Source: Oleidesulfovibrio sp964593925 (GTDB taxonomy: Bacteria; Desulfobacterota; Desulfovibrionia; Desulfovibrionales; Desulfovibrionaceae). Taken from it: a stretch of 64,000 nucleotides of DNA. Under the pieces are notes generated by a model. The model was not told where the DNA came from. It ran no database searches and was given only the letters and a program-made list of their open reading frames with translations. Positions 46,351 through 55,312 of the stretch are shown here, piece after piece. The position numbers were made by a program, and so were the translations under genes. Position 1 is the first letter of the stretch; each line of letters begins with the position of its first letter. The stretch spans positions 61,020 to 125,019 of the forward strand of contig CAZQKM010000003.1 in the NCBI GenBank assembly GCA_964593925.1, read 5' to 3'.

Positions 46351-46902
46351 ATGAGCTTACGTACAATCGGATGTGTGGAGTTAAACAGCGTTGCCATGGG
46401 CATGCATGCTGCGGATGAGATGGTAAAATCTGCCGAGGTTGACCTGGTGGTGGCACGCCCTACCTGCCCTGGTCGTTATATTGCCATTGTTGCCGGTGAT
46501 ACCGCTGCGGTTGCCAGTAGTGTGGAGGCAGGTTGTCAGATCGGCGGTGAGATGACCATTGACTCTTTTGTGTTGGCCAATGTGCATGCTGATGTGATTC
46601 CAGCGCTCAACGGTACCTCCGTGGGAGTGGATATCAATGCTCTGGGCGTCATTGAAACCTGCACCTCTGCCTCTTGCATTCTGGCTGCGGATGCCGCGGC
46701 AAAGGCCGCGGCTGTGCATCTGCTTGAAATCCGCTTTGCAGCGGGCCTTGCAGGCAAAGCCTTTGTGGTAATGACTGGTGATGTAAGTTCTGTGCAGGCC
46801 TCTGTTGACGCGGGGGTTGCAGGCGTTGGCGATTCCGGGCCTGTACTCAGCCATGTGGTCATTCCATCGCCCAGTGCAGGGCTGAAGGCCCAAATATTGT
46901 AA
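46351..46902 (+). CDS. second PduT-like shell protein with pore cysteine
   Basis: 183 residues from the ATG at 46351 (GGCAGG before). Tandem BMC folds (TIGCVELNSVAMGMHAADEM; LGVIETCTSASCILAADAA). Cys39 in PTCPGRY matches the cluster-binding cysteine of PduT. It may dock to the PduS-like protein next door. Further cysteines at 8, 62 and 111-116 are extra to the family. Confidence 0.9.
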   Translation: MSLRTIGCVELNSVAMGMHAADEMVKSAEVDLVVARPTCPGRYIAIVAGDTAAVASSVEAGCQIGGEMTIDSFVLANVHADVIPALNGTSVGVDINALGVIETCTSASCILAADAAAKAAAVHLLEIRFAAGLAGKAFVVMTGDVSSVQASVDAGVAGVGDSGPVLSHVVIPSPSAGLKAQIL

Positions 46903-46959
46903 GGGTACGATGGTACGGGTGATATACCAGTTGATTGTCCTTTGCGAGGAAGGATTTGC

Positions 46960-47319
46960 ATGACATTTTTCGATAACGAGTCCAAGCAGCGCGTCATTCA
47001 GGAATATGTTCCCGGCAAGCAGATTACACTGGCCCATGTGATTGCAAACCCACAGAAAGGGTTGTTTTTAAAGCTGGGGCTGGATGATGAAACCGGAGAC
47101 GCCATTGGCATTTTGACTATTACGCCCAGCGAAGGCGTGATCATTGCTGCTGATATTGCGACCAAGGCAGCAGGCGCCGAGATAGGGTTTTTGGACCGGT
47201 TCGGCGGTTCGCTGGTCATTGTGGGCGATGTGGCAAGTGTAGAAGCGTCGCTAAAGGCTGTGTTGGCCTATTTTGACGAAGTGCTGCACTATGCCTTGGC
47301 GCCCATGACCCGGTCGTAG
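46960..47319 (+). CDS. PduU/EutS-like shell protein
   Basis: 119 residues from the ATG at 46960 (GAGGAAGG before). PduU/EutS proteins are circularly permuted BMC hexamers with an N-terminal segment forming a small barrel over the pore; this segment is visible as QRVIQEYVPGKQITLAHVI. The BMC core follows (AIGILTITPSEGVIIAADIA, SLVIVGDVASVEASLKAV). Upstream in-frame start at 46942 is less likely. Confidence 0.93.
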   Translation: MTFFDNESKQRVIQEYVPGKQITLAHVIANPQKGLFLKLGLDDETGDAIGILTITPSEGVIIAADIATKAAGAEIGFLDRFGGSLVIVGDVASVEASLKAVLAYFDEVLHYALAPMTRS

Positions 47320-47331
47320 GGCATTACTGCC

Positions 47332-47757
47332 ATGAAAAAGATCATGCTCATCGGGCAGACAGGCTCCGGCAAGGCTGCCCTTGTCCACGCCCTGACCGAA
47401 GGCGGATATACATCCCGTAAGGCCATGGCCGTAGATTACTGTGGGCCGTTTATAAACACCCCCGGTGAATTTTTGGAAAACAGACGTTTTTATTTTGCCC
47501 TCATCACAACCGCGGCTGATTGTGACATCTTGTTCATGATGCAGAATGCCACACACGATACCAGCCTGTTTCCGCCCCAGTTTGCCACAATATTTAACCG
47601 CACGGTGTTTGGTGTGGTGTCACATGCTGATACCCCTGCCGCAAATATTGAGCGGGCCAAGCGCTATCTGCAAAGTGCCGGGGCCCGTTCCATGCTTTGC
47701 CTTGATGCCGCAACCGGTAAAGGTTTGGATGAGGTGCGGGCCCTGCTTGCATCGTGA
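47332..47757 (+). CDS. EutP/PduV-like GTPase
   Basis: 141 residues, Ras-like small GTPase of the EutP/PduV family, thought to position microcompartments in the cell or act as acetate-linked kinase. P-loop GQTGSGKAAL, switch-like region and the G5-like end are present. It starts 12 bp after the PduU-like stop and is the last gene of the cut operon; a terminator follows. Confidence 0.9.
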   Translation: MKKIMLIGQTGSGKAALVHALTEGGYTSRKAMAVDYCGPFINTPGEFLENRRFYFALITTAADCDILFMMQNATHDTSLFPPQFATIFNRTVFGVVSHADTPAANIERAKRYLQSAGARSMLCLDAATGKGLDEVRALLAS

Positions 47758-47762
47758 AGTCG

Positions 47763-47817
47763 CCTTGGCTGCTGCCTGTAGTGTGCTCTGTCTGGCAGAG
47801 ATCTGCCAAGGATTTTT
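47763..47817 (+). terminator. terminator of the cut operon
   Basis: CCTTGGC at 47763 pairs with GCCAAGG at 47805, with an inner stem CTCTG/CAGAG near the top, and is followed by ATTTTTG. Confidence 0.7.
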
Positions 47818-48422
47818 GTGCCTTGGCGCATCCGAGTACTCCCCGTCGTGCTTTTGTCTCCGCCAGCCTGGGGAGCCTGATAGCCTGATGGTGTTGGCAA
47901 GGCAGATGCAGAATTGTCTGGTAAACTCACCAAGAAATGTTGATTCTGTAAAAGAGACCATACCCTGCAATACGACGGGGGACTGCTTTGCAGGTGATAT
48001 CTGGCGGTGGCTAGCCCGGATGCCACAGCCTTCACCACAGCATACAGTAGAGGCGTTTGCTTTGTCCTCGTGCCGGCCTACAGCGGGCTGCAAGGCAGGA
48101 TTATGGCCCAATGAATCGGGGCGTCTCCAGGGCCAAAGCCTGTATATGCCGGTGCAGAAGGGGGGAGCGGAATACACGCAACGGGCTATCCGCGATAAAA
48201 GGCCGATGACCTTGTCCGTTGTCCAGAGCAGCGTCCATCGTTACCATACGTGCTGGGCTGGCTGCTGAAAGTTTTTTTTATATTGCGCCTGGCTGCCCCT
48301 TATTATGACCAGAGCGGGTGTACAAATGGTCATGAGGGGTTTGTTACTGGATTGCTGTCTAATTCAGTTGAAATGCATAAAGACAACAGAAGTAGCCATT
48401 TTTTTACGCAGTATTTGGCCTA

Positions 48423-48458
48423 ACAAGGGATGGGTACCACGTGGTACCCATCCCTTGT
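48423..48458. terminator. perfect 36-bp palindrome
   Basis: Both arms of 18 bases match without any mismatch or spacer (ACAAGGGATGGGTACCAC and its complement). It sits about 45 bp beyond the stop of the aminotransferase on the reverse strand, so it probably ends both convergent transcripts, although the T run is short. Centre is GTACCACGTGGTAC. Confidence 0.55.
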
Positions 48459-48504
48459 GTGTTTCATACTGTGTCCGGCAACAATTGAAGCTGGGACCAA
48501 GGTT

Positions 48505-49608
48505 TCAGGAGGCCGGTTTCAGAGCCAGTGTTTTTTCGATGACAGCCAATGCCTGGGCCATCTGCTCAGGGCAGGCTTGGGTACCCATGTGCCCCAGGCG
48601 AAAGACCGTATGCGCCATGGGGCCAAAGCTGCCTGCAACTGTCAGCCCCTGTTTGTGCAATGCCTGTTGCCATGTTTTTATATTCCAGCCGTGGGGAACA
48701 ACCGCCGCAGTTACTGTGGGGGAATTGACGGCATCAGGGGCGGTGAACAACTCTATCCCCAATTGTTGCAGGCCATTCCGACACTGCATGGCCACGGCCT
48801 CATGACGGGCAAAGACTACTTGCATGCCTTCGTCCAGGATTGTTTTGGCAGCGGCGTGCAGGGCGGCTGTGCCGTGCCAGTAAGGGGTATAGGGGCAGCG
48901 GCCGGCCTGCTGCACCGTGCGAAAAGGCCCCAGCGCGTCATAGCCCTGATAGGCTCGTTGTTCTATGGCCTGCCATCCTGCAGGGCTGACACCTACCATG
49001 GACATGGAAGGCGGGGCAGAAAGGCATTTTTGTGAGCCGCCCAGCAATAGGTCCACATGCCAGGCATCTGCCTTGACCGGGGCCCCCCCCAAGCTTGCCA
49101 CTGCATCCACATAAAACAGGGGTACCTGCATGGATTTTTTCAGTGCACCCAAGGCGGCCAGGGGGTTGAGAGTGCCAGAGGGAGTTTCACAGTGTACAGC
49201 AGTGAGCATACGCGGCTTGAATTCGGCAATGGCTTTTTCTATGGCGCTCAGATCATCCAAGGTGGCATCAAACGGCAGGGTGACTTTACGTACCTGGCAG
49301 CCAATGCTGGCGGCCATATCACCGATGCCATCGCCAAAAACCCCCGTGGCCACGGCAAGCACCTTGTCTCCTGCGGCAAGGCAACTTTTAAGGGCGCTCC
49401 AGAGCGCCAGCATACCTTCGCCGGTCATGAGCACCATGTGATTTTGCGTTTCTGCCAATGTGGCAAGCATTTGTTGTGTCTCCGCGTACAGAGCCAGGTA
49501 GTCATCTTCAATCTGGACGGACCCATAATCATGGCCCATGGCGTCAAGTACTGCGGGATACAGTGAGGTAGGGCCAGGGACCATGGGAATAGCGGTATAT
49601 GCGCGCAT
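48505..49608 (-). CDS. class V aminotransferase (alanine-glyoxylate/serine-pyruvate type)
   Basis: 367 residues. PLP enzyme of fold type I; the lysine of the internal aldimine lies in GGSQKCLSAPP and the PLP-contact motif is FYVDAVASLGG. N-terminal MVPGPTSLYPAVLDAM and RLGHMGTQA near the end are typical of serine-glyoxylate/alanine-glyoxylate aminotransferases. AAGGATG precedes the ATG. Products could serve serine, glycine or phosphonate metabolism; the sequence does not decide. Confidence 0.88.
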   Translation of the reverse strand: MRAYTAIPMVPGPTSLYPAVLDAMGHDYGSVQIEDDYLALYAETQQMLATLAETQNHMVLMTGEGMLALWSALKSCLAAGDKVLAVATGVFGDGIGDMAASIGCQVRKVTLPFDATLDDLSAIEKAIAEFKPRMLTAVHCETPSGTLNPLAALGALKKSMQVPLFYVDAVASLGGAPVKADAWHVDLLLGGSQKCLSAPPSMSMVGVSPAGWQAIEQRAYQGYDALGPFRTVQQAGRCPYTPYWHGTAALHAAAKTILDEGMQVVFARHEAVAMQCRNGLQQLGIELFTAPDAVNSPTVTAAVVPHGWNIKTWQQALHKQGLTVAGSFGPMAHTVFRLGHMGTQACPEQMAQALAVIEKTLALKPAS

Positions 49609-49633
49609 ATGGCATCCTTGTTGCGTTGCGGGG

Positions 49634-50491
49634 TTACAAGTCTACAAGCTCCACATCGTCCGGAGTGATGGGAACCCCTAAAAACAGGCCGCCTGTCCGG
49701 GTGAAACGAGGCACATCGTCAGTGGCCATGAAGCGGGTTTCTCCACAGGAATCAGTGTGACGAGCAAGCCCAAGGCTGTGTAGTGTGGTTTCCACAGTCT
49801 GCGCTGTGGTGGCGGCACTGTCCACAATGGACACCTGCGGACCAAGCACATTGCGAATGGCACTGGCAAGCAGGGGAAAGTGCGTACAGCCAAGCACAAG
49901 ACAGTCGGGCGTTTCCAGGGTGTCTGAACCGGAGGGTGGCCGGAATATGGGGTTAAGGTAGCGCGCAACAATGCCTTCTACCAGTGGCCCTTCCAGCCAG
50001 CCTTCTTCCGCTAGGGGAACAAAGAGTGGGCATGGGGTGCCTATGGTTCGGGCATGGGGCTTGATGGCATGGATGGCCCGTTCGTAGGCACGTCCTCGTA
50101 TGGTGGATTCGGTAGCGATGACGGCAATATGGTTCTCTTTTGAAGCACGGCAACTGGCTTGGGCTCCTGGTTCCACCACACCAATGACCGGGATGTGCGG
50201 ATACGCGGTGCGCACGGCATCTAAGGCCACGGCGCTTACGGTGTTGCAGGCTACTACCAGCAGCTTTATGTTGCGAGCTACCAGCTTTGCCGAGGTTTGG
50301 AGCGCGTACCGGGTAATGGTTTCAGGCGACTTGGTGCCATACGGCAGACGCGCTGTATCGCCCAGGTAGAGGATATCCTCACACGGCATGCGCAGGCGTA
50401 ACGCCTTGAGAACGGTCAGGCCGCCCACACCGGAGTCAAACATGCCGATGGGCAGTGTGGAGCAGGCCGCATCATGGGTATGTCCCGCCAT
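49634..50491 (-). CDS. murI: Glutamate racemase
   Basis: 285 residues. It makes D-glutamate for peptidoglycan. Active-site pair Cys82 (VVACNTVSA) and the second cysteine in LGCTHFPLL are intact, with IGMFDSGVGGLTVLK at the N-terminus. It has about 15 extra residues at the N-terminus compared with the family, but the ATG with AAAGGA fits. 22 bp separate it from the kinase gene upstream, so the two, and perhaps the aminotransferase, share a transcript. Confidence 0.95.
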   Translation of the reverse strand: MAGHTHDAACSTLPIGMFDSGVGGLTVLKALRLRMPCEDILYLGDTARLPYGTKSPETITRYALQTSAKLVARNIKLLVVACNTVSAVALDAVRTAYPHIPVIGVVEPGAQASCRASKENHIAVIATESTIRGRAYERAIHAIKPHARTIGTPCPLFVPLAEEGWLEGPLVEGIVARYLNPIFRPPSGSDTLETPDCLVLGCTHFPLLASAIRNVLGPQVSIVDSAATTAQTVETTLHSLGLARHTDSCGETRFMATDDVPRFTRTGGLFLGVPITPDDVELVDL

Positions 50492-50513
50492 TTTTCTCTA
50501 GTCCTTTTGCATG

Positions 50514-51386
50514 TTAGAGCAGGTCAAATGTGCTTGTGGTCACAGGAGCCCGCAGGGTGTCCAGTATACGCTCCAGCATAATGCCGTCACGGCTGGGCAG
50601 ATTATGCCCAAAGGTGGCACGTATGCCCATGGTGACAAATTGCACGGCCCGATCCATGGCCATGGGCAGGCTGTCGCCTTGCAGCAGGGCTCCGGTGACA
50701 ACACTGGCAAAGGTATCACCCGTTCCCGGGTAGTGCTCTGGGATATAGGCACACTCTACTTTCCAGAATCGATCATGGTAACGGTTATACGCCATGACAG
50801 CGCTTTTGTGTGTATTGCCTGCCAGTGGGACACTGGTGATGAGTGCGCTGCGGGGGCCCATGTCTGTCAGACGGCGTAGCCATGTGCGCAGTACGGACTC
50901 AGAGACTTCTGTGGTATACGGCTCATCCAGCAGAAAGGCTGCTTCGGTCATGTTGGGGGTGATGATGTCCGCCTTGGTGACCAGCCAGCGCATACGTTCT
51001 ACCATTTCTACAGTCATGGTGGGTTCCATTTTGCCGTTGTCGCCCATGACAGGGTCTACAATGACAAGGCTATCCGGCATGCGAAACATGTCAATACAGT
51101 GTGCCACTGTGTCCACCTGCTCCGGAGAGCCCAGAAAGCCGCTGTACACGGCGTCAAATTTTAAGCCGATGGATTGCCAATGGTTAAGAATGGCTTGCAT
51201 TTCCGATGAAAGATCCACAAAACTGAAGTTTTCGAATCCAGAAGTATGGGTAGAGAGCACAGCAGTGGGCAAAGGGCATACCTGTACGCCCATGGTGGAT
51301 AAAATGGGGATTACCACGGTCAGCGAGGTACGGCCGAATCCGGAAAGGTCATGGATGGCGGCCACCCGGGGTACAGGATTGCGCAT
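50514..51386 (-). CDS. pdxY: pyridoxal/pyridoxamine kinase-like PfkB protein
   Basis: 290 residues from the ATG at 51384-51386 with GAAGG before it; an upstream ATG at 51443 adds 19 unlike residues. It would phosphorylate pyridoxal or pyridoxamine to the PLP form. Ribokinase-like motifs: VAAIHDLSGFGRTSL, VIVDPVMGDNGKM, TPNMTEAAFLL, and the anion-hole GTGDTFASVV. Reasonable in a cluster with a PLP aminotransferase and MurI. Hydroxymethylpyrimidine kinase is the alternative. Confidence 0.9.
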   Translation of the reverse strand: MRNPVPRVAAIHDLSGFGRTSLTVVIPILSTMGVQVCPLPTAVLSTHTSGFENFSFVDLSSEMQAILNHWQSIGLKFDAVYSGFLGSPEQVDTVAHCIDMFRMPDSLVIVDPVMGDNGKMEPTMTVEMVERMRWLVTKADIITPNMTEAAFLLDEPYTTEVSESVLRTWLRRLTDMGPRSALITSVPLAGNTHKSAVMAYNRYHDRFWKVECAYIPEHYPGTGDTFASVVTGALLQGDSLPMAMDRAVQFVTMGIRATFGHNLPSRDGIMLERILDTLRAPVTTSTFDLL

Positions 51387-51727
51387 GGCGTGCCTGCCTT
51401 CAGTAAAGCGGTTATCTGAAAAAGGTACATTTTTTTCGGGCATAAGCTTCTATAGCATGAAAAGCAACCTGCCAGGCAGAAAATATTTTATGTGGGGAAC
51501 ATGACAGGAGTTCCGGGCCATACAGAGCACCCTTGCCATGAATCTCGTATGCTTTGGCAGGAACATATGCCTTGCTGTGGGTATGCCAGACCCGGCAGGA
51601 GTCCGGCGTACAACGGCTGACGGCTGGTAGTATAAGGTGTGGAGCAGAGGCCAGGGGGCAAGGTGCAAGCAGCAAAAGGGGCAGCCTTATGGCTGCCCCT
51701 GATCGAGTATGGCTTTGGCGCGGGCTA

Positions 51728-53788
51728 CTATGCATCATCCTGCTGTGCAGCCTGCCTGACGTGATCGGTGATGTGCGGGGGGGCTTCTTCATAATGGGCA
51801 AATTCCATGGTGAAGACCCCCTGGCCGCCTGTCATGGAGCGCAGGTCAGGAGCATAGCGCATGATTTCATTCATGGGGATGTGGGCCTTGATTTCTGTGG
51901 CGCCTGCTACAGAGTCTGAGCCAAGCACTTTGCCTCTGCGGCTGGAAAGGTCTCCGATAATGTCCCCCATGTACTCGTCCGGCACAGAGACACTGACCAG
52001 CATGATGGGCTCAAGCAACTGGGGTTTACATGCTTCCATGGCTTTTTTGAACGCCAGTGAGCCCGCGATTTTAAAGGCCATTTCAGAAGAATCCACATTA
52101 TGGTACGATCCGTCGTACAAACGTGCCTTAAAGTCCACCAGGGGATACCCTGCAAGGTAGCCCTTGCATGCAGCTTCCTGAATGCCTTTGTCCACAGCCG
52201 GGATATATTGGCGTGGAATGGCACCACCCACGATGGCATCTTCAAAGGCATATCCGCTACCGCGTTCCAGGGGGCTGATTTCCACCCAGCAGTCGCCGAA
52301 CTGCCCACGGCCACCTGATTGCTTTTTGTGGCGTCCCTGTACTTGTGCCTTGGCTTTGATGGTTTCACGATAGGGGACTTTGGGGGTTTTCAGCAGAATT
52401 TCTACCTTATAGCGGCGGCGTGCACGCTCCACAGCGGTTTCAATGTGCATCTGGCCCATACCGGAAAGCAAAATATCCGCTGTTTCTTCATCTCTGGTCA
52501 GGCGCAGGGTTATTTCTTCATCCAGCAGTTTCTGCATTGCAGCATATACCTTGTCTTCATCCCCTTTTTCTTTAGGGGCAAGGGCATAGGTGATCAGCGT
52601 TGGGGGCATGTGGGGGCGGGCATGCATAAAGACATTTTTTTCGGTGCACAGCGTATCACCGGTAGATGTGTTTTTAAGCTTGGCAACAGCCACCAAGGCG
52701 CCCGGGCCCAGCGGTTCTTTGCAGGGGGCCTGCTCTTTGCCCACGAGATAGAGCGGGGTGCCCACCCGTTCAGTTTCTTCACGGTTGGCATTAAAGAGGA
52801 CAGAATCAGGCTGCAAGGTACCGGAAAGCACGCGCAAAATGTTCAAGTGCCCTGCAAAGGGGTCTGCCAGAGTTTTGATGACAAAGGCGGAAACAGGCTC
52901 GTCAGGTGATGAGGCACGTTGGTTGCCAGCCTCATCCATCCAGGGGGCGCGGTCTAAAGGTGAGGGGAAGAGGTTCTGGATCAGATCAAGTACTTGTACG
53001 CCGCCTTTATTGGTCAGCGCCGAGCCGCAGGTCACAGGGGTCAATTCGCCACGTAGCACGCCTTTACGCAGGGCGCCGTGTACTTCTTCGTCTGTCAGCT
53101 CGCCTTCTTCCAGATATTTTTCCATAAGGACTTCATCGCTTTCAGCGACGTTTTCCACCATGGTTTCACGCAGTACCTGGAGCTCCTCTGCCATGTCTTC
53201 GGGGGGGGCTCCTTCGGTCATCGAGCCGTCATTGTTCAGATAATATGCCTTGCCCGCAAGCACATCCACCACACCGCGAAAGGTTTCCTGCTGCCCTATG
53301 GGAACATATAGCAGCACGGGCTTGATTCCCAGGATATCGGCAAGACCGGCAAACGTTGTATCAAAGTCGGCACGGTCACGGTCCATTTTGTTGATGAATA
53401 CCATGGCTGGAAGAGCCGCGTCTTTTACCGTTTTCCAGAGTTTGCGTGTAAGGGGGCGCACGCCGTCCACGGCATCTACCACAAAAACAACACCGTCAAC
53501 CCCTGAAACCAGGTAGGTTATGTCACCGATGAAATTGTTGTCTCCGGGAGTATCGGCAAGAAAATGCCTGTTTTTTTGCCACGTGAATGTGGCAAACGCG
53601 GGTTGAATACTACCGCGTCGCTTTATTTCTTCTGGTTCGTAGTCAAGGCTGCTTGTACCGTCTTCGATTTTTCCCAAGCGGTTAACCACGCCGGACTGGA
53701 AAAGAAGCATTTCCGCCAGCGAGGTTTTACCACTGCCTCCGGTGCCGACCAAGGCGTAGGTTCTTTGTTGCTCAAGCACGTTAGACAT
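51728..53788 (-). CDS. EF-G-like translational GTPase (EF-G2 class)
   Basis: 686 residues from the ATG at 53786-53788 (AAGGGAGAG before). All five EF-G domains seem present. The G motifs differ from housekeeping EF-G: G1 GTGGSGKTSL rather than AHxDAGKTT, and G3 DTPGDNNFIG, where the catalytic histidine of DTPGH is aspartate. G4 is NKMD. These changes, shared with many EF-G2-like proteins, point to a specialised role (recycling, stress) rather than translocation. It has its own divergent promoter region of about 215 bp. Confidence 0.9.
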   Translation of the reverse strand: MSNVLEQQRTYALVGTGGSGKTSLAEMLLFQSGVVNRLGKIEDGTSSLDYEPEEIKRRGSIQPAFATFTWQKNRHFLADTPGDNNFIGDITYLVSGVDGVVFVVDAVDGVRPLTRKLWKTVKDAALPAMVFINKMDRDRADFDTTFAGLADILGIKPVLLYVPIGQQETFRGVVDVLAGKAYYLNNDGSMTEGAPPEDMAEELQVLRETMVENVAESDEVLMEKYLEEGELTDEEVHGALRKGVLRGELTPVTCGSALTNKGGVQVLDLIQNLFPSPLDRAPWMDEAGNQRASSPDEPVSAFVIKTLADPFAGHLNILRVLSGTLQPDSVLFNANREETERVGTPLYLVGKEQAPCKEPLGPGALVAVAKLKNTSTGDTLCTEKNVFMHARPHMPPTLITYALAPKEKGDEDKVYAAMQKLLDEEITLRLTRDEETADILLSGMGQMHIETAVERARRRYKVEILLKTPKVPYRETIKAKAQVQGRHKKQSGGRGQFGDCWVEISPLERGSGYAFEDAIVGGAIPRQYIPAVDKGIQEAACKGYLAGYPLVDFKARLYDGSYHNVDSSEMAFKIAGSLAFKKAMEACKPQLLEPIMLVSVSVPDEYMGDIIGDLSSRRGKVLGSDSVAGATEIKAHIPMNEIMRYAPDLRSMTGGQGVFTMEFAHYEEAPPHITDHVRQAAQQDDA

Positions 53789-54004
53789 GTAGCTCTCCCT
53801 TGTAACGTGTGCATCGTAAAACATAAATATAACCCGCCCCATGGGGGAACTATTTTGTGTGCATGGGACTGTTTTTCGGATATCACGAGTCTAATCCATA
53901 GAGAGTCGTACAGAAAGTTGTCAAGTCCTGTGGCAAAGTTATATACTGACAAACTACTCGTCTTTGGGCTATCAGTAACAACTTAGGAGTAGCGCGGAGG
54001 CCTG

Positions 54005-54499
54005 ATGTACATTAATTTGATAGTAGGTGCACTGTTCATATGGGGTCTGCTGATGCTTGTACAAAGCCTGTGGCGCAAGCATAAACCCGCGCGAAATATT
54101 TTGCGGGCGGAATTGCGTCGCGAGCAGAGGCGTACCAAGCTGCTTGCAGGTGCAGAGCAGCGGCTGCGTGAGCTTGAGCAAGAGCGTTTGCAACCGGTTT
54201 TCGCCGCTGTGCAAGACATGCAAGAGGCATTGCCCGAAGGTCAGCACATTGAGTGTGAGTTGGCTACAAACGGGCTGACTATCCGGTTGCAGGGCGAGGG
54301 GGCGCAGGTGGAAGGGCTTCATATTCGATACCGGGCACAGGCCGTTTCGTTGGGAGACACCGGAGGAGGCTTGGCCGCTGATCAGGAATACTATACTCTG
54401 TCGTACCTTGGCCGCCCGGATGAAGAACGTCTGGTATCTTTTGATCAGGATGAGTGTATCCATATGATCGCGCGGGAATTGGCTCGCTTGTTACAATAG
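54005..54499 (+). CDS. single-helix membrane protein, unknown function
   Basis: 164 residues. A membrane helix covers residues about 2-22 (INLIVGALFIWGLLMLVQSL), followed by a charged coiled-coil-like segment (RAELRREQRRTKLLAGAEQR) and a soluble C-terminal domain of about 80 residues. GGAGG lies before the ATG. No family recognised. It precedes the glutaredoxin gene by 57 bp with a small hairpin in between. Confidence 0.7.
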   Translation: MYINLIVGALFIWGLLMLVQSLWRKHKPARNILRAELRREQRRTKLLAGAEQRLRELEQERLQPVFAAVQDMQEALPEGQHIECELATNGLTIRLQGEGAQVEGLHIRYRAQAVSLGDTGGGLAADQEYYTLSYLGRPDEERLVSFDQDECIHMIARELARLLQ

Positions 54500-54556
54500 A
54501 GGTCACGGAAAGGCTCTTTTGGGCCATACCGTGATACAGGTTAGAAAGGAGCTATT

Positions 54557-54820
54557 ATGGTAGAGGATCAGGAGATCCAGCTTTACGCCCTATCTACATG
54601 CATCCATTGTAAAAAATGTAAGGAATTTCTTGAAGAAAACGAGATTGCCTTTCAGTGTACGTATGTGGACAAGCTTGTTGGTGATGAACGTGCTGAGGCT
54701 ATTGCACTCATTAAAAAACATAATCCCAAGCTTTCCTTTCCCGTGCTGGTGGTCAAATCCAGCGGGGTGGTCATTGTGGGCTTTCATAAAGATCAGGTAG
54801 AGGAGGCGCTGGGCTTATGA
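54557..54820 (+). CDS. glutaredoxin-family thiol-disulfide protein
   Basis: 87 residues, glutaredoxin fold. Active site CIHCKKC; the extra cysteine three residues after the CxxC is unusual. A cis-proline FPVLVV and the GFHKDQVEEAL end match the family. The gene overlaps the next one by four bases (ATGA), so the product probably works with the thioredoxin-reductase-type subunit encoded there. AAAGGAG precedes the ATG. Confidence 0.92.
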   Translation: MVEDQEIQLYALSTCIHCKKCKEFLEENEIAFQCTYVDKLVGDERAEAIALIKKHNPKLSFPVLVVKSSGVVIVGFHKDQVEEALGL

Positions 54821-55161
54821 GCAAACACATGTCTCCAGAGCAGCTCTGCACGATGTTGAAAAAAACGCAAGAGCCTAAAGGATATTATTTCAATAGTGAC
54901 ACGGAGATGACCATGGATCTGCTGGCCAGTTTGCTGGCAACCAAGGAACGCTATGGCTATATGGTCTGTCCGTGTCGCCTGGCTGCGGGTGAATATGAGG
55001 CAGATCGTGATATTATGTGTCCCTGTGTCTATCGGGAGCCAGACGTTGCGGAATACGGGGCATGTTTTTGTGGGCTGTATGCAAGCAAAGACTGGAACGA
55101 AGGACGCATTGAGCGTGTGGTTGTGCCAGAGCGTCGGCCCCCTGAAAAAATATTCGGATAG
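54817..55161 (+). CDS. ftrB: ferredoxin-thioredoxin reductase catalytic subunit
   Basis: 114 residues. FTR passes electrons from ferredoxin to a disulfide by a [4Fe-4S] centre. Conserved cysteines are all present: CPCR near residue 51, CPC near 69 and CFCGLYASK near 87, together binding the cluster and active-site disulfide. It lacks the variable FtrA subunit in the neighbourhood, as in many anaerobes. Start overlaps the glutaredoxin-like stop, making a two-protein redox module. Confidence 0.94.
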   Translation: MSKHMSPEQLCTMLKKTQEPKGYYFNSDTEMTMDLLASLLATKERYGYMVCPCRLAAGEYEADRDIMCPCVYREPDVAEYGACFCGLYASKDWNEGRIERVVVPERRPPEKIFG

Positions 55162-55312
55162 CCTGGCTGCGGTGTGCACTCATAAAATTTTCAGCATAAA
55201 CCGTTCATGGTGTACTCCGCTTATCGGGCGCTGAAAACCGAGGGCATTATGGTGACACCAGCATACACAGATTATGACATTTCCGATGTAGTGCAAGAAA
55301 CACTCGCCCAGA

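Larger units (their letters stand above)
47758..48504. other. 747-bp region between the cut operon and the class V aminotransferase
   Basis: It opens with the operon terminator. The rest has no supported gene: frames such as 47546-48268 forward run through the GTPase gene in another frame and lack a start signal. The 36-bp palindrome at 48423 lies at its end. Confidence 0.5.

Noticed and set aside
47546..48268. 240-codon forward frame after the cut operon
   Set aside because: It starts inside the GTPase gene in another frame and crosses the operon terminator; Cys/Pro-rich.
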